Shown: positions 19,255 to 28,114, counted from the first letter of the stretch. The stretch is DNA of 64,000 bases from Salipiger mucosus DSM 16094 (GCF_000442255.1 NZ_KE557278.1:206742-270741), one strand, 5' to 3'. Notes: generated from the sequence alone by a model not told the origin. Numbers and translations: made by a program.

Positions 19255-21219
19255 ATGTCGCGCCGTTTCGCCGCACTTCTTCTCTTCATCATCAGCCTTG
19301 CCACCGGCGCCTCCGCGCAGGGGGACCGGGCCCTCGGGCAGGCCATGCAGGACATGCGCGAGGGCAACTGGGCCGCCGCGCTGATCGAGGCACGCGGCGA
19401 CGGCCAGGTCGGTCTCGACGTGGTGCTCTGGCACTACCTGCGCGCCAGCCGGGGCGACCCCGGCCAGATCATGGACTTCGTCGAGCGCAATCCGGACTGG
19501 CCGGGCATGCCCTACCTGCGCGAAAAGTCCGAGATCGCGATTTCGGAGGCCGATAACGACACCGTCACGGCCTTTTTCGAGAACCATCGTCCGCAGACCG
19601 GGGCCGGGACACTGGCGCTGGCCCGGGCACTCGCGGCGCGCGGAGAGCGCGGCGCCGCCGAGGCCGAGGTCGTGCTCGCCTGGCGCACCCTGCCGCTGTC
19701 GTCCGAGGAGCGTCGCACTTTCCTGTCCGACTGGGGCGACCTGCTCGAGCCGCACCACGCGGCGCGGCTCGACATGGCGCTCTGGAAGGGCTGGGAAAGC
19801 AACGCCCGCGCCGTGGCGCCGCTGACGAGCGACGGCTGGCAGGCCCTGGCCGAGGCGCGAATCGCCCTGCGCGATCTCTCCCCCGGCGTCGACGGGCTGA
19901 TCGAGGCAGTGCCCGACACGCTCGCGGGCGATCCCGGCCTGGCCTACGAGCGCTTCCGCTGGCGCCTGCGCAAGGGCCGCGACGCGGATGCCATCGAGAT
20001 GCTGCTCGCCCGCTCCGGCAGTGCCGAGGATCTGGGCGAGCCCTGGGCCTGGGCCGAGCACAGGCACGACCTCGCCCACAGGCGGATGCGCGACGGCGCT
20101 TACCGCGAGGCCTACCGCATCGCTTCCGAACACTGGCTGACCGAGGGCCGGGACTTCGCCGCGCTGGAGTGGCTGTCGGGCTACATCGCGCTGCGGTTCT
20201 TCGATGACCCCGAACTGGCGCTGACGCATTTCCGCAACCACCGCGACTCGGTGGACACGCCGATCTCGCTGGGTCGCGGCGGCTACTGGATGGGCCGCGC
20301 GCTCGAGGCCATGGGCGACGACGAGGGCGCGCGGCAAGCCTACGCGCAGGGCGCCCGCTACCAGACCTCGTTCTATGGCCTTCTGGCGGCGGAACGCGGC
20401 GGGATCGAGCCCGACCCGTCGCTGGCCGGAAACGAGGAGTTCCCCGACTGGCGCGAGGCCGGGTTCACCGACTCCAGCGTCTACAAGGCCGCTGTCCTGC
20501 TGCTCGCCTCCGGCGAACGCAGCCTGGGCGAACGGTTCCTGACGCACCTCGCCGAGGGGCTCGACCGCCGCGGAATCGGCCAGATGGGCGACATGTTGGC
20601 CGAGATGGACCGGCCGCACGTGCAGGTCATGGTCGGCAAACGCGCGGCGCGCTACGGCATGCAGGTCCCGGGGCCCTACTACGCGCTGCACCCGGATCTG
20701 GTGAAGACCGACTTCCCCGTGCCGATGGAGATGGTGCTCGCCATCGCAAGGCGCGAATCCGAGTTCGACCCGGGCGTGGTCAGCCACGCCGGCGCGCGCG
20801 GGCTGATGCAGTTGATGCCGGGCACGGCCAAGGACGTCTCGGGCTGGCTGGGCCTGCCCTACCGCCACGAGGGCCTGCTGACCGATCCCGCCTACAACGC
20901 CCGGCTGGGCTCGACCTATCTCGCGCGGCTCTCCGATCGCTTCGACGGGAACCCGGTCATGATGGCCGCGGGCTACAACGCGGGGCCTGGCCGGCCGCTC
21001 AACTGGATGGAGCGCTGGGGGGATCCGCGCTCTGGCGAGGTGGACGTGATCGACTGGATCGAGACCATTCCATTCAACGAGACCCGCAACTACGTGATGC
21101 GCGTGACCGAGAGCCTGCCGGTCTACCGCGCACGGCTGGGCCGCGACCCGCACCCGGTGCCCTTCAGCGAGGAACTGATCGGCAGCACGCAGAGGCGGCA
21201 GGCCATGGCCGGCGAATAG
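19255..21219 (+). CDS. slt: soluble lytic murein transglycosylase
   Basis: A 654-residue periplasmic enzyme with signal peptide MSRRFAALLLFIISLATGASA. Residues about 30-480 form the helical superhelix of Slt70-type enzymes. The C-terminal catalytic SLT domain starts near 490: ARRESEFDPG with catalytic Glu501, HAGARGLMQLMPGTAK, and AGYNAGPGRPLNW. It cleaves the MurNAc-GlcNAc bond to give 1,6-anhydro muropeptides. Length is near that of E. coli Slt (645). It diverges from dapA and converges on the EamA transporter with repeat copy B between them. Confidence 0.92.
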   Translation: MSRRFAALLLFIISLATGASAQGDRALGQAMQDMREGNWAAALIEARGDGQVGLDVVLWHYLRASRGDPGQIMDFVERNPDWPGMPYLREKSEIAISEADNDTVTAFFENHRPQTGAGTLALARALAARGERGAAEAEVVLAWRTLPLSSEERRTFLSDWGDLLEPHHAARLDMALWKGWESNARAVAPLTSDGWQALAEARIALRDLSPGVDGLIEAVPDTLAGDPGLAYERFRWRLRKGRDADAIEMLLARSGSAEDLGEPWAWAEHRHDLAHRRMRDGAYREAYRIASEHWLTEGRDFAALEWLSGYIALRFFDDPELALTHFRNHRDSVDTPISLGRGGYWMGRALEAMGDDEGARQAYAQGARYQTSFYGLLAAERGGIEPDPSLAGNEEFPDWREAGFTDSSVYKAAVLLLASGERSLGERFLTHLAEGLDRRGIGQMGDMLAEMDRPHVQVMVGKRAARYGMQVPGPYYALHPDLVKTDFPVPMEMVLAIARRESEFDPGVVSHAGARGLMQLMPGTAKDVSGWLGLPYRHEGLLTDPAYNARLGSTYLARLSDRFDGNPVMMAAGYNAGPGRPLNWMERWGDPRSGEVDVIDWIETIPFNETRNYVMRVTESLPVYRARLGRDPHPVPFSEELIGSTQRRQAMAGE

Positions 21220-21235
21220 CACCGGGCACCGGCGC

Positions 21236-21296
21236 CTTCATCTTTCCTCAAATACGCAAACCCGTCGCGGCCTGCCGCGACGAGGGCGAAGCCCCC
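21236..21296 (-). repeat. dispersed two-hairpin intergenic repeat, copy B
   Basis: On the minus strand it reads as a GGGGGCTTCGCCC hairpin, the palindrome GTCGCGGCAGGCCGCGAC, then GTATTTGAGGAAAGATGAAG. It occupies most of the space between the convergent slt and EamA genes. Confidence 0.8.
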
Positions 21297-21346
21297 GGAT
21301 TTTTCGCAGAAAGATCCGCGCGCCCCGCCCGCGGGGCAGGACGTGC

Positions 21347-22213
21347 TCAGGCGGCCTTGCGCTCGCGCCAGAGGGTGAAGATCCCCGCGCCCACGATGAT
21401 CGCCGCGCCGATCGCCACGTTGAGCCGGATCGTCTCGCCGAAGACCGCCACGCCGAGCGCGGAGGCGAAGACCAGCTGCAGGTAGGCGAAGGGCTGCACG
21501 GCGCTGGCCTCGGCGACCTCGTAGCACTTGATGAGCGTGTAGTGTCCCGCTGCACCGGACATGCACAGCAGGATCATCCAGCCCCAGTCGGGCAGGGTCA
21601 TCGCCTCCCAGAACCAGGCGCCGATGGCGGTGGCGGCCACGGCCCCGGCCACGCCGGTCCAGAAGAACGAGGTCGCCGCGCTGTCGCGGCGCCCGACGTA
21701 GCGCGTGAGCAGCCCGTAGAGCGCGAACATCAGCGCTGCCAGCAGGGGCACCACGGCATAGGGCGAGAACACCCCGCCCGAGGGTTGCAGGATAATGATC
21801 ACGCCCACGAAGCCCACGCCGATGGCCGCCCAGCGGCGCCAGCCAACCTTCTCGCCCAGGATCGGCCCCGAAAGCGCGGCGATGAGCAGCGGGTAGCAGG
21901 CAAAGACCGCGTGGCTCTCGACCAGCCCGAGCAGCACGAAGGCCGAGACCATCACGCAGATCTCGAGCACGAGGAAGACCCCGCGAAAGACCTGCAGGCC
22001 CGGCATGGCGCTGGCCGCCGCGGCGCGCAGGCCACCGGCCTGCCGCCCGGCCACGGCGATCACGAAGGCGGCGAAGAACCAGTAGCGGATCATCACCACC
22101 ATGTAGACGTTGTATTCGTCCGAGAGGTGGCGCGAGAGCCCGTCCTGCATCGCGAAGATGAAGGTCGTCAGCACCATCATCCAGATGCCGAGTTTCTGGT
22201 TCTGCTCCGTCAT
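21347..22213 (-). CDS. DMT-superfamily (EamA) transporter
   Basis: A 288-residue inner-membrane protein with ten hydrophobic segments arranged as two EamA repeats. Examples are GIWMMVLTTFIFAMQDGLSRHL at the start, WAAIGVGFVGVIIIL near residue 135, and IGAAIIVGAGIFTLW at the C-terminus. EamA carriers export amino acids or metabolites; the substrate cannot be read from sequence. The start codon overlaps the mnmD stop (ATGA), so it is translated from the mnmD message, which may be accidental rather than functional linkage. Confidence 0.85.
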   Translation of the reverse strand: MTEQNQKLGIWMMVLTTFIFAMQDGLSRHLSDEYNVYMVVMIRYWFFAAFVIAVAGRQAGGLRAAAASAMPGLQVFRGVFLVLEICVMVSAFVLLGLVESHAVFACYPLLIAALSGPILGEKVGWRRWAAIGVGFVGVIIILQPSGGVFSPYAVVPLLAALMFALYGLLTRYVGRRDSAATSFFWTGVAGAVAATAIGAWFWEAMTLPDWGWMILLCMSGAAGHYTLIKCYEVAEASAVQPFAYLQLVFASALGVAVFGETIRLNVAIGAAIIVGAGIFTLWRERKAA

Positions 22214-22884
22214 ACTGCCAACCTCGCAACCGTCATGTGCCGTTTCCGGCCGTATCCCGGCTCGCGCGAGACTGCAAATCCCGCCGCCTCCAGCGCCCGG
22301 CGCACGTGGCCGGCGGCGGTATAGGTCGCCGCCGTGCCGCCCGGCGCGGTGTGGCGCGCGACCTCGGCCATGAGATCGGCGCCCCAGAGCTCGGGGTTGC
22401 GCGCGGGCGAGAAGCCGTCGAGGAACCAGGCGTCCGCGCGGCCTGCCCAGCGGGGCAGCGTCTCGCGCGCGTCACCGGTCACCAGCGTGAACTCGAGATC
22501 CGGCAGCACGATCCGTGTCGCGCCCTCGCGCCAGAAGGGCGCAAGGGCCGCGGCCTCGGCCGCCACGGCCGGAAAGGCCGCCTGCGCGCGGATCATGTCC
22601 TCGGCGCTCATGGGATAGGCCTCGAAGCTGGTGAAGCGCAGCGCGCCCGGTGTGCCGGCCTCGCGCCAGGCCGCCAGCGTGGCAAGCAGGTTCAGCCCGG
22701 TGCCGAAGCCGAGCTCGGCCACGTGGACCCCGTCGCGGAAACGCGCGGGCAGGTCGTTTCCCGCGAGGAAGGTGTGCCGGGTCTCGGCCAGTCCGTCCTC
22801 GAGCGAGTAGTAGGGGTCGTCGAAGCGTGCGGAAACCGGCACATCTCCGTCGCGCCAGAGCGTGGCGTCGGGCTGGTCTGTCAT
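22210..22884 (-). CDS. mnmD: tRNA 5-methylaminomethyl-2-thiouridine methyltransferase (stand-alone MnmD)
   Basis: A 224-residue SAM-dependent enzyme that converts nm5(s2)U34 to mnm5(s2)U34 in tRNA. It matches the N-terminal half of E. coli MnmC: LWRDGDVPVSARFDDPYYS at the start, VAELGFGTGLNLLA (SAM loop), SFEAYPMS, and DAWFLDGFSPARNPELW. The oxidoreductase half of MnmC is absent and is encoded as a separate divergent gene starting 48 bases away. The ATG chosen gives the standard N-terminus; the ATG 18 codons upstream would overlap the divergent gene's control region. Confidence 0.88.
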   Translation of the reverse strand: MTDQPDATLWRDGDVPVSARFDDPYYSLEDGLAETRHTFLAGNDLPARFRDGVHVAELGFGTGLNLLATLAAWREAGTPGALRFTSFEAYPMSAEDMIRAQAAFPAVAAEAAALAPFWREGATRIVLPDLEFTLVTGDARETLPRWAGRADAWFLDGFSPARNPELWGADLMAEVARHTAPGGTAATYTAAGHVRRALEAAGFAVSREPGYGRKRHMTVARLAV

Positions 22885-22931
22885 CTCGGCCTGTCCTAGG
22901 TATGGCGCGACCATGACCGGAGGGCAGGGCG

Positions 22932-23972
22932 ATGGCAAGCGTGGACGTGACGGTGCGCGGGGCGGGCATTTTCGGCCTCTCGGTGGCCTGGGCCTGCGCC
23001 CGCCGGGGCGCGAGCGTGGCGGTGATCGACCCGGCCGGTCCGGGCGCCGGGTCGAGCGGCGGCCTCGTCGGGGCGCTGGCCCCGCACGTGCCCGAGAACT
23101 GGAACCCCAAGAAGGCCTTCCAGCTCGAAAGCCTGCTCATGGCCGAGGGTTTCTGGCACGAGGTGGCGCGGACCGGCGGGGTCTCGCCCGACTACGCGCG
23201 GCTCGGGCGGTTGCAACCGGTGGCCGACGACCACGGGGTCGAGCTGGCCCGGGCGCGGGTGGAGACGGCGCGTGACCTCTGGGGCGATGCGGCCGCCTGG
23301 GAGGTGATCCGCGCCGAGGCGGCCGGTCCCTGGGCGCCGGTCACGCCCACGGGCTGGCTGATCCGCGACACGCTTAGCGCGCAGATGGCGCCGCGCCGGG
23401 CCTGCGCGGCACTGCGGGCGGCGCTGGAGGTGCGCGACGTGCACGTGCAGACCGAAGGGGACGACGCGGGCGCGGTGATCCACGCGACCGGCTGGCGCGG
23501 GCTGCAGGAGCTGTCGGAGGCGCTGGGCCGCAAGGTCGGCACCGGGGTGAAGGGGCAGGCGGTGCTGCTGCGTCACGACGCGGGCGCGGTGCCGCAGGTC
23601 TTCGCCGGGGGGCTGCACATCGTGCCGCATGGCGACGGAACCGTCGCGCTGGGCTCGACTACAGAGCGCGATTTCGACGATCCGGCCTCGACCGACGGGC
23701 AATGCGACGACCTGGTCGAACGCGCGGCGCTGGCGATGCCGGTGCTGCACGGCGCCGAGGTGATCGAACGCTGGGCCGGGGTGCGCCCGCGCGCGCGCAG
23801 CCGGGCGCCGATGCTGGGCGGCTGGCCCGACCGTCCCGGGCATTTCATCGCCAACGGCGGGTTCAAGATCGGCTTCGGCATGGCGCCCAAGGTGGCCGAG
23901 GTCATGGCCGATCTGGTGCTCGAGGGGCGCGACGAGATCCCGGAGGGCTTCCGGGTCGAGGATTCGCTCTGA
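22932..23972 (+). CDS. FAD-dependent oxidoreductase, probable stand-alone MnmC2 domain
   Basis: A 346-residue flavoprotein of the glycine/D-amino-acid oxidase fold. The dinucleotide loop is VRGAGIFGLSVAWACARRGA (residues 8-27), then PAGPGAGSSGGLVGALAPH. The C-terminal FAD-contact block is NGGFKIGFGMAPKVAEVMADL. E. coli MnmC carries such a domain, which demodifies cmnm5U34 to nm5U34 before methylation. Because it diverges from mnmD with 47 bases between the starts, that role is the best guess, but a general amine oxidase is possible. Confidence 0.72.
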   Translation: MASVDVTVRGAGIFGLSVAWACARRGASVAVIDPAGPGAGSSGGLVGALAPHVPENWNPKKAFQLESLLMAEGFWHEVARTGGVSPDYARLGRLQPVADDHGVELARARVETARDLWGDAAAWEVIRAEAAGPWAPVTPTGWLIRDTLSAQMAPRRACAALRAALEVRDVHVQTEGDDAGAVIHATGWRGLQELSEALGRKVGTGVKGQAVLLRHDAGAVPQVFAGGLHIVPHGDGTVALGSTTERDFDDPASTDGQCDDLVERAALAMPVLHGAEVIERWAGVRPRARSRAPMLGGWPDRPGHFIANGGFKIGFGMAPKVAEVMADLVLEGRDEIPEGFRVEDSL

Positions 23973-24033
23973 GGGGCTTCGCCCCCGTCGCGGCAGGCCG
24001 CGACGAAAGTGCGTATTTGGAACAAGAAGAAGC
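23971..24033 (+). repeat. dispersed two-hairpin intergenic repeat, copy C
   Basis: GAGGGGCTTCGCCCCC hairpin, the palindrome GTCGCGGCAGGCCGCGAC, then GTATTTGGAACAAGAAGAAG. It begins inside the stop codon of the FAD oxidoreductase and fills the space before the convergent MaoC gene. Confidence 0.85.
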
Positions 24034-24045
24034 GGCTGGGGCCGT

Positions 24046-24489
24046 TCAGTCGAACTTGCGGGATGGGGCGAGCACCTTGGCCTCGCCGACCAGCACGGGC
24101 TTGCCGTCGACGGTGCAGGCGCAGTCGAGCGTGACGCGGCGCTTGGCGAACTCGATCTCCGTCACTTTGACCTCGGCGTGGACGACGTCGCCGGGGCGCA
24201 CCGGCCCCACGAACTTCAGCGTCTGCCCGAGGTAGACCGTGCCGTGACCGGGCAGCTGCTCGCCGATCACCGCCGAGATCAGGCCCGCCGTCAGCATCCC
24301 GTGGGCGATGCGCCCTTCGAAGATCGTGTCCTGCGCGTAGGCGTCGTCGAGGTGGACCGGGTTGTGGTCGGTCGAGACCTCGGCGAAGAGCTCGATGTCG
24401 CGGTCGGTCACGCGCTTCTGCACGTAGCGGGTCATCCCCATCTCGATGTCCTCGATGCAGATCGTTCCGCGGGGAAGATTGTCGAGCAT
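24046..24489 (-). CDS. MaoC-family (R)-specific enoyl-CoA hydratase
   Basis: A 147-residue hot-dog-fold protein. The hydratase-2 motif is complete: STDHNPVHLDDAYA with the catalytic Asp and His, then FEGRIAHGMLTAGLISAVIG. Such enzymes hydrate trans-enoyl-CoA to (R)-3-hydroxyacyl-CoA and often feed polyhydroxyalkanoate synthesis (PhaJ). The ATG used has GGAGG 7 bases upstream; another ATG 4 codons earlier lacks one. A promoter-like TTGCCG-N18-TAGAAT lies 35 to 60 bases ahead. No other fatty-acid gene is adjacent, so the pathway is open. Confidence 0.85.
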   Translation of the reverse strand: MLDNLPRGTICIEDIEMGMTRYVQKRVTDRDIELFAEVSTDHNPVHLDDAYAQDTIFEGRIAHGMLTAGLISAVIGEQLPGHGTVYLGQTLKFVGPVRPGDVVHAEVKVTEIEFAKRRVTLDCACTVDGKPVLVGEAKVLAPSRKFD

Positions 24490-24520
24490 GTCCGCCTCCA
24501 TCGCATTTCGCCTGATAACA

Positions 24521-24550
24521 ATTCTATATCACGTCGCCATGTTTCGGCAA
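24521..24550 (-). promoter_or_regulatory. candidate sigma70 promoter for the MaoC gene
   Basis: On the minus strand TTGCCG (24550-24545) and TAGAAT (24526-24521) are 18 bases apart, within a stretch that is clearly AT-richer than its surroundings. Transcription would begin near 24514, giving a 5' leader of about 25 bases. Confidence 0.4.
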
Positions 24551-24614
24551 CTTTATTACTTCGCGCGCGCAGAAAAGCAAGCAGATTCCGGCCTGCCGGG
24601 CCCCGGGAGGCGGG

Positions 24615-25456
24615 TCAGCCCGGCAAGCCGGTGGCGAGACACCAGAGCCCGAAGGCAATCAGCGCCGCGCCGGTGCCGTGGGCGAGGAGACGCGGCCACG
24701 GCACGAGCTTTTCGGCCAGCACGTAGGCGGCCAGCCCGGCGATCCACCACAGGTTCATGATCCCGCCCACGAAGAGCAGGGCCATGAGCGCCCAGCAGCA
24801 ACCGAGGCAGTAGAGCCCGTGGTCGACCCCATGACGAGCGCGCCGCCCGGCCCTGGCCGATGGTGGGCGGCGACGAAATGCGCCGGGCTGCGGCAGTGAT
24901 CGAGGCAGGCGTGCTTGAGCGTGCTGAACTGGTAAAGCCCCGCGGCAAGCAGCACCATCCCTGCGAGCAGGCGCGAGCTGACGGCCATCATGGCGCCCTC
25001 GACGAGGCCCGCGGCCTCGAGCCCCCATTGCAGGCCCGTGGCCAGCGCCGAGAAGCCGGCCCAGGCCAGCAGGTAGCCCGCGAGGAAGAGCAGGCCCAGA
25101 GCATGGGCGCGCTCGCGGTCGGTCCCGGCCTTCTTGAGCGCGACGAAGAGCAGCAGCATGGGCGCCGCGCTGGGCGTCATCATGGCGATCATCATGATCC
25201 ACCACATGAGGAAGACCAGCAGCGCGTAGCCTGCGCTCCATTGCGGGGCCATGGGCATCTGCATCGGCTGGCCGACCGGACGGGCCATGCGGGTCATTTC
25301 GAGGGCGGACATGTTCATGCCCACCCCCGACAGCGTGTAGATCGCAGCGATGGCAAAGATCGCCGCCACGGCAGCCGCGACGATCAGGATGTCCCGGCGG
25401 GCCAGCCGCTCGGCCAGCCCGGGCCGCGGTGGCGGCCCGCCTGTTGCGCTCGTCAT
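24615..25456 (-). pseudogene. DUF2182 membrane protein gene, frameshifted
   Basis: This would encode a 280-residue multi-pass membrane protein of the DUF2182 family (predicted metal-binding). The first part gives an uncleaved N-terminus, about five transmembrane segments, LVFLMWWIMMIAMMTPSAAP and the Cys/His motif TLKHACLDHCRSP. At the run of four G (plus-strand C at 24827-24830) the frame breaks: reading on gives VMGSTTGSTAS and an early stop at 24755, whereas a shift of one base restores VDHGLYCLGCCWALMALLFVGG and the family C-terminus to 24615. One G missing from a five-G run explains it. It may be a true mutation, a sequencing slip or ribosomal frameshifting. The gene follows DUF1326 by 16 bases. 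Confidence 0.8.
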
Positions 25457-25472
25457 GGCGGCGCGTCCGGGC

Positions 25473-26111
25473 TCAGGCGCGGACCACGCCGGCGCCCGTC
25501 AGGTGCAGGTGCGCGACATGGGCGTGGCTGGCGTTGTTCTTGAGCAGTTCGATGGCGGCATCCCGCGTCTCCGTGCTGCCGCAGGCGAACTCGGCCTCCG
25601 CGAACTCGAACCCGTGCGGCAGCGTCACCGCGACCCGGTGCGGATCGCCGGAGACGATGTTGGGGATCGGCTTGATCTCGGTGCGAAAAACGTCGCCCAC
25701 CTTGATCGAGCCGATGCCGGTCTCGCGGTCGTAGGCCATGTCGATCTTCGCAGTGAGAACCGGGTGCCGGTTGGGCGACATGGCGCCGAAGACGTACCAC
25801 ATGGTGGCCATTTCCTCGGTGTCCTCGCCGGTCATGATCGCCTCGAGCGCGGCGCGCTGTTCGGCCGTGGCGGCCTCGTCGATGATGAGCTGCATCTGGC
25901 CGTTGCCCTCGTGCACCGCGCCGGGCCACTTGTAGAGCGTTGCGGCCTTGAGCCCGCCCAGGTCGACATTGCCGTAGTGGCCTTCCTTGATGTCGAAGGC
26001 CACGGCGGCTTCGCAGGTGCCATCGCTGGGCAGCTGGCTGAACTGGCAGGGGCACCCGAAGGCGCAGTTGCAGTTGGCGAGCTCGAAGGCGCGAATTGTC
26101 CAGTCTGTCAT
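25473..26111 (-). CDS. DUF1326 domain protein
   Basis: A 212-residue soluble protein of the DUF1326 family, function unknown. The N-terminus carries the family cysteine cluster NCNCAFGCPC (Cys14, 16, 20, 22), a likely metal or redox site. A long beta-rich body follows with AFDIKEGHYGNVDLGGL and GDPHRVAVTLPHGFEFAEAEFACG. DUF1326 and DUF2182 genes are commonly neighbours, as here, which suggests that the soluble and membrane proteins work together, perhaps in metal handling. A terminator of the upstream HAD gene separates this pair from it, so it should have its own promoter. Confidence 0.85.
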   Translation of the reverse strand: MTDWTIRAFELANCNCAFGCPCQFSQLPSDGTCEAAVAFDIKEGHYGNVDLGGLKAATLYKWPGAVHEGNGQMQLIIDEAATAEQRAALEAIMTGEDTEEMATMWYVFGAMSPNRHPVLTAKIDMAYDRETGIGSIKVGDVFRTEIKPIPNIVSGDPHRVAVTLPHGFEFAEAEFACGSTETRDAAIELLKNNASHAHVAHLHLTGAGVVRA

Positions 26112-26190
26112 GATGTGGTCCCCCTGTTCGGGATGACGGGAAATGATCGGGCCGGGGCCCGGAGAAGAAATTCGATCGGAACGGAATACC

Positions 26191-26224
26191 GGAAGAAAAA
26201 GACGCACGGCCTGGAAGCCGTGCG
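26191..26224 (-). terminator. Rho-independent terminator of the HAD-IIA gene
   Basis: On the minus strand an 8-base-pair stem (CGCACGGC / GCCGTGCG) with a 6-base loop is followed by TCTTTTTCTTCC. It lies about 60 bases after the HAD hydrolase stop. Confidence 0.8.
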
Positions 26225-26281
26225 CCCGAGGATACACGAACGGGACTGTGCGGCCAAATGCCGCAAAGCGTGATTTTCGTG

Positions 26282-27154
26282 TCAGCGCAGGAAGCCGATG
26301 GAATAGGTCGGCGCGGACTGCTGATCGGCCAGGTAGGACTCGAGCGCCGCCTTCTCGGGCTGACGGTCGGTCTTGGTCTCCTTTGCCGCGAGGCCGCCCG
26401 AGATGAAGAGCGAATCGATCTCCTCGCCCATGGCGCCGGCGATGTCGGTCTTGATGCCGTCGCCGATGGCCAGGACCGCGCTGTCGTTGATGTCCGGCGC
26501 GACCTCGTGCAGGCGCTGCCGCGCAAGGTCGTAGATCGGCGGATGCGGCTTGCCGAAGTAGAGGCTCTCGCCGCCCATCTCGGTGTAAAGCGCGGCGATC
26601 GCGCCGGCGCACCACTCGCGCGCCTCGCCACGGTCCACCACGATGTCGGGGTTGGCACAGAGCAGCTTCAGCCCCTTCTGCTTGGCCAGAAGGAGCTGCG
26701 GGCGCAGCGTGTCGGGCGCGGCGAGCGCGTCGAAGGGGCCGCAGCACACGATGCCCTCGGCCTCCTCGAGCTCGACCCGCTCGATGCGCACCGGGTCCTC
26801 GACCAGGTGCAGCGGCTCGAAGAAGGGCAGGTCGAAGTCGGTGCCCAGGAACCAGACCCGGTTGCCGACGGCGCCGCGATACATCGCCGCGCGCGCGGCA
26901 TCGCCCGAGCTGCCGATGTTGTCCCAGGCGTCGTCGGGCACGCCGAAGCGGGCGATCTGCTTGGCCACCTCGTGGCGCGAGCGCGGGGCGTTGGTCAGCA
27001 GCACCACGACGCCGCCCGTCTTGCGGTACTCCTGCAGCGCCTCGACGGCCTCGGGGTAGGCCGTGACGCCGTTGTGCACGCAGCCCCAGAGGTCCACGAA
27101 AAGCGCCTCGTATTGATCAGAGATGTCGGAAAGTCGGTCGATGATCTGGGTCAT
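26282..27154 (-). CDS. HAD superfamily class IIA hydrolase (TIGR01459 type)
   Basis: A 290-residue phosphatase-like protein. The HAD motif I is changed to FVDLWGCVHNG (nucleophile Asp21), as is typical for this alphaproteobacterial subfamily. Motif II is VVLLTNAPRSR, the IIA cap lies in the middle (NPDIVVDRG, CAGAIAALYTEMGG), the Lys of motif III is in YFGKPHPPIYDLA, and motif IV is LAIGDGIKTDIAGA. Relatives act on 4-nitrophenyl phosphate, nucleotides or sugar phosphates; the natural substrate is unknown. It ends in a good terminator and is preceded by an 84-base gap. Confidence 0.85.
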   Translation of the reverse strand: MTQIIDRLSDISDQYEALFVDLWGCVHNGVTAYPEAVEALQEYRKTGGVVVLLTNAPRSRHEVAKQIARFGVPDDAWDNIGSSGDAARAAMYRGAVGNRVWFLGTDFDLPFFEPLHLVEDPVRIERVELEEAEGIVCCGPFDALAAPDTLRPQLLLAKQKGLKLLCANPDIVVDRGEAREWCAGAIAALYTEMGGESLYFGKPHPPIYDLARQRLHEVAPDINDSAVLAIGDGIKTDIAGAMGEEIDSLFISGGLAAKETKTDRQPEKAALESYLADQQSAPTYSIGFLR

Positions 27155-27238
27155 GCTGGCCTCTGCAGAGTTCTCTCCGCCCTTGTAGGGGAGAGCGCCT
27201 GCAGGGGCCAGAGCGCATCCCCGGGGGGGCGGCCGCCA

Positions 27239-28114
27239 TCAGCCGCGGTGCGTGACGCTCCAGCCGAAACGCGCGGTCTCGCCGGCTGGCAGATCGAGCG
27301 CCCAGGGACGCTCGGCGATCTGTGGCGAGGCGCCCTCGCGCGCGGCCATGCCGTGCCAGGGCTCGATGCAGACGAAGGGCGCCCCCGGCTTGCTCCAGAT
27401 CGCGAGGTTGGGAAGGTTCTCGAAGGCGAACTCCAGCCGCGGACCGTCCTCGGGGCCGTAGGCGAGGGCGCTCCCGGCGCTCTCGGGGAAGATCATCGCG
27501 TCGGCCTCGAACATCGCCGGGTCGAGCGTCAGCCGGCCCGCATCGAAGGGCGAGGCATGGCGCGCCTCGGGCAGCAGCCCGTCCGGCGAGAGACGGGCCA
27601 TCGCGGGCGCGGCGCCGTTGGCGAGCGTCACGTGGTGGGCCTGCCCTTCCGCGCCCGGCAGGGGCCAGCGAAAGGCCGGGTGAAAACCGAAGCCGAAGGG
27701 CAGGGGGCGCGTGTCGAGGTTGGTGACGCTGACCGAGACCGAGAGGGTCGCGCCCTCGATCCGGTGCTCTGCCGCGATCTCGAAGGCGAAGGGATAGACC
27801 GCGCGGGTCGCCTCGCTGTCGCGCAGCAGGTGGCGGCAGCGATCGGGCTGCCGCTCGGCCAGTTCGAAGACCGAGCGGCGGGCAAAGCCGTGCTGGCGCA
27901 TCTCCGCCTCGTGGTCGCCCGCTGCCACGCGGTCGCCGGGCGCGCGGCCGACGATGGGAAAGAGCATCGGGGCCCGGCCGCCCCACCACGCCGGATCGCC
28001 ATGCCAGAGCAACTCGTCGCCGGCGGCGGTCCGAAGGTTCTGCATCTCGGCGCCCAGCGGCGCGACCGAGGCGGAAAGGGCGTCGCTGGCGATGCGGATC
28101 GTCTCGTCGGTCAT
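27239..28114 (-). CDS. aldose 1-epimerase family protein
   Basis: A 291-residue galactose-mutarotase-like protein of the cupin-like supersandwich fold. Landmarks are LGAEMQNLRT near the N-terminus, LWHGDPAWWGGRAPMLFPIVG, HGFARRSVFELAE with the catalytic His, and GFGFHPAFRWPLPG with the second His. The acid residue is probably the Glu in VCIEPWHGM. Members of this group convert anomers of aldoses or sugar phosphates. No sugar catabolic genes lie nearby, so the substrate is unknown. Confidence 0.83.
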   Translation of the reverse strand: MTDETIRIASDALSASVAPLGAEMQNLRTAAGDELLWHGDPAWWGGRAPMLFPIVGRAPGDRVAAGDHEAEMRQHGFARRSVFELAERQPDRCRHLLRDSEATRAVYPFAFEIAAEHRIEGATLSVSVSVTNLDTRPLPFGFGFHPAFRWPLPGAEGQAHHVTLANGAAPAMARLSPDGLLPEARHASPFDAGRLTLDPAMFEADAMIFPESAGSALAYGPEDGPRLEFAFENLPNLAIWSKPGAPFVCIEPWHGMAAREGASPQIAERPWALDLPAGETARFGWSVTHRG

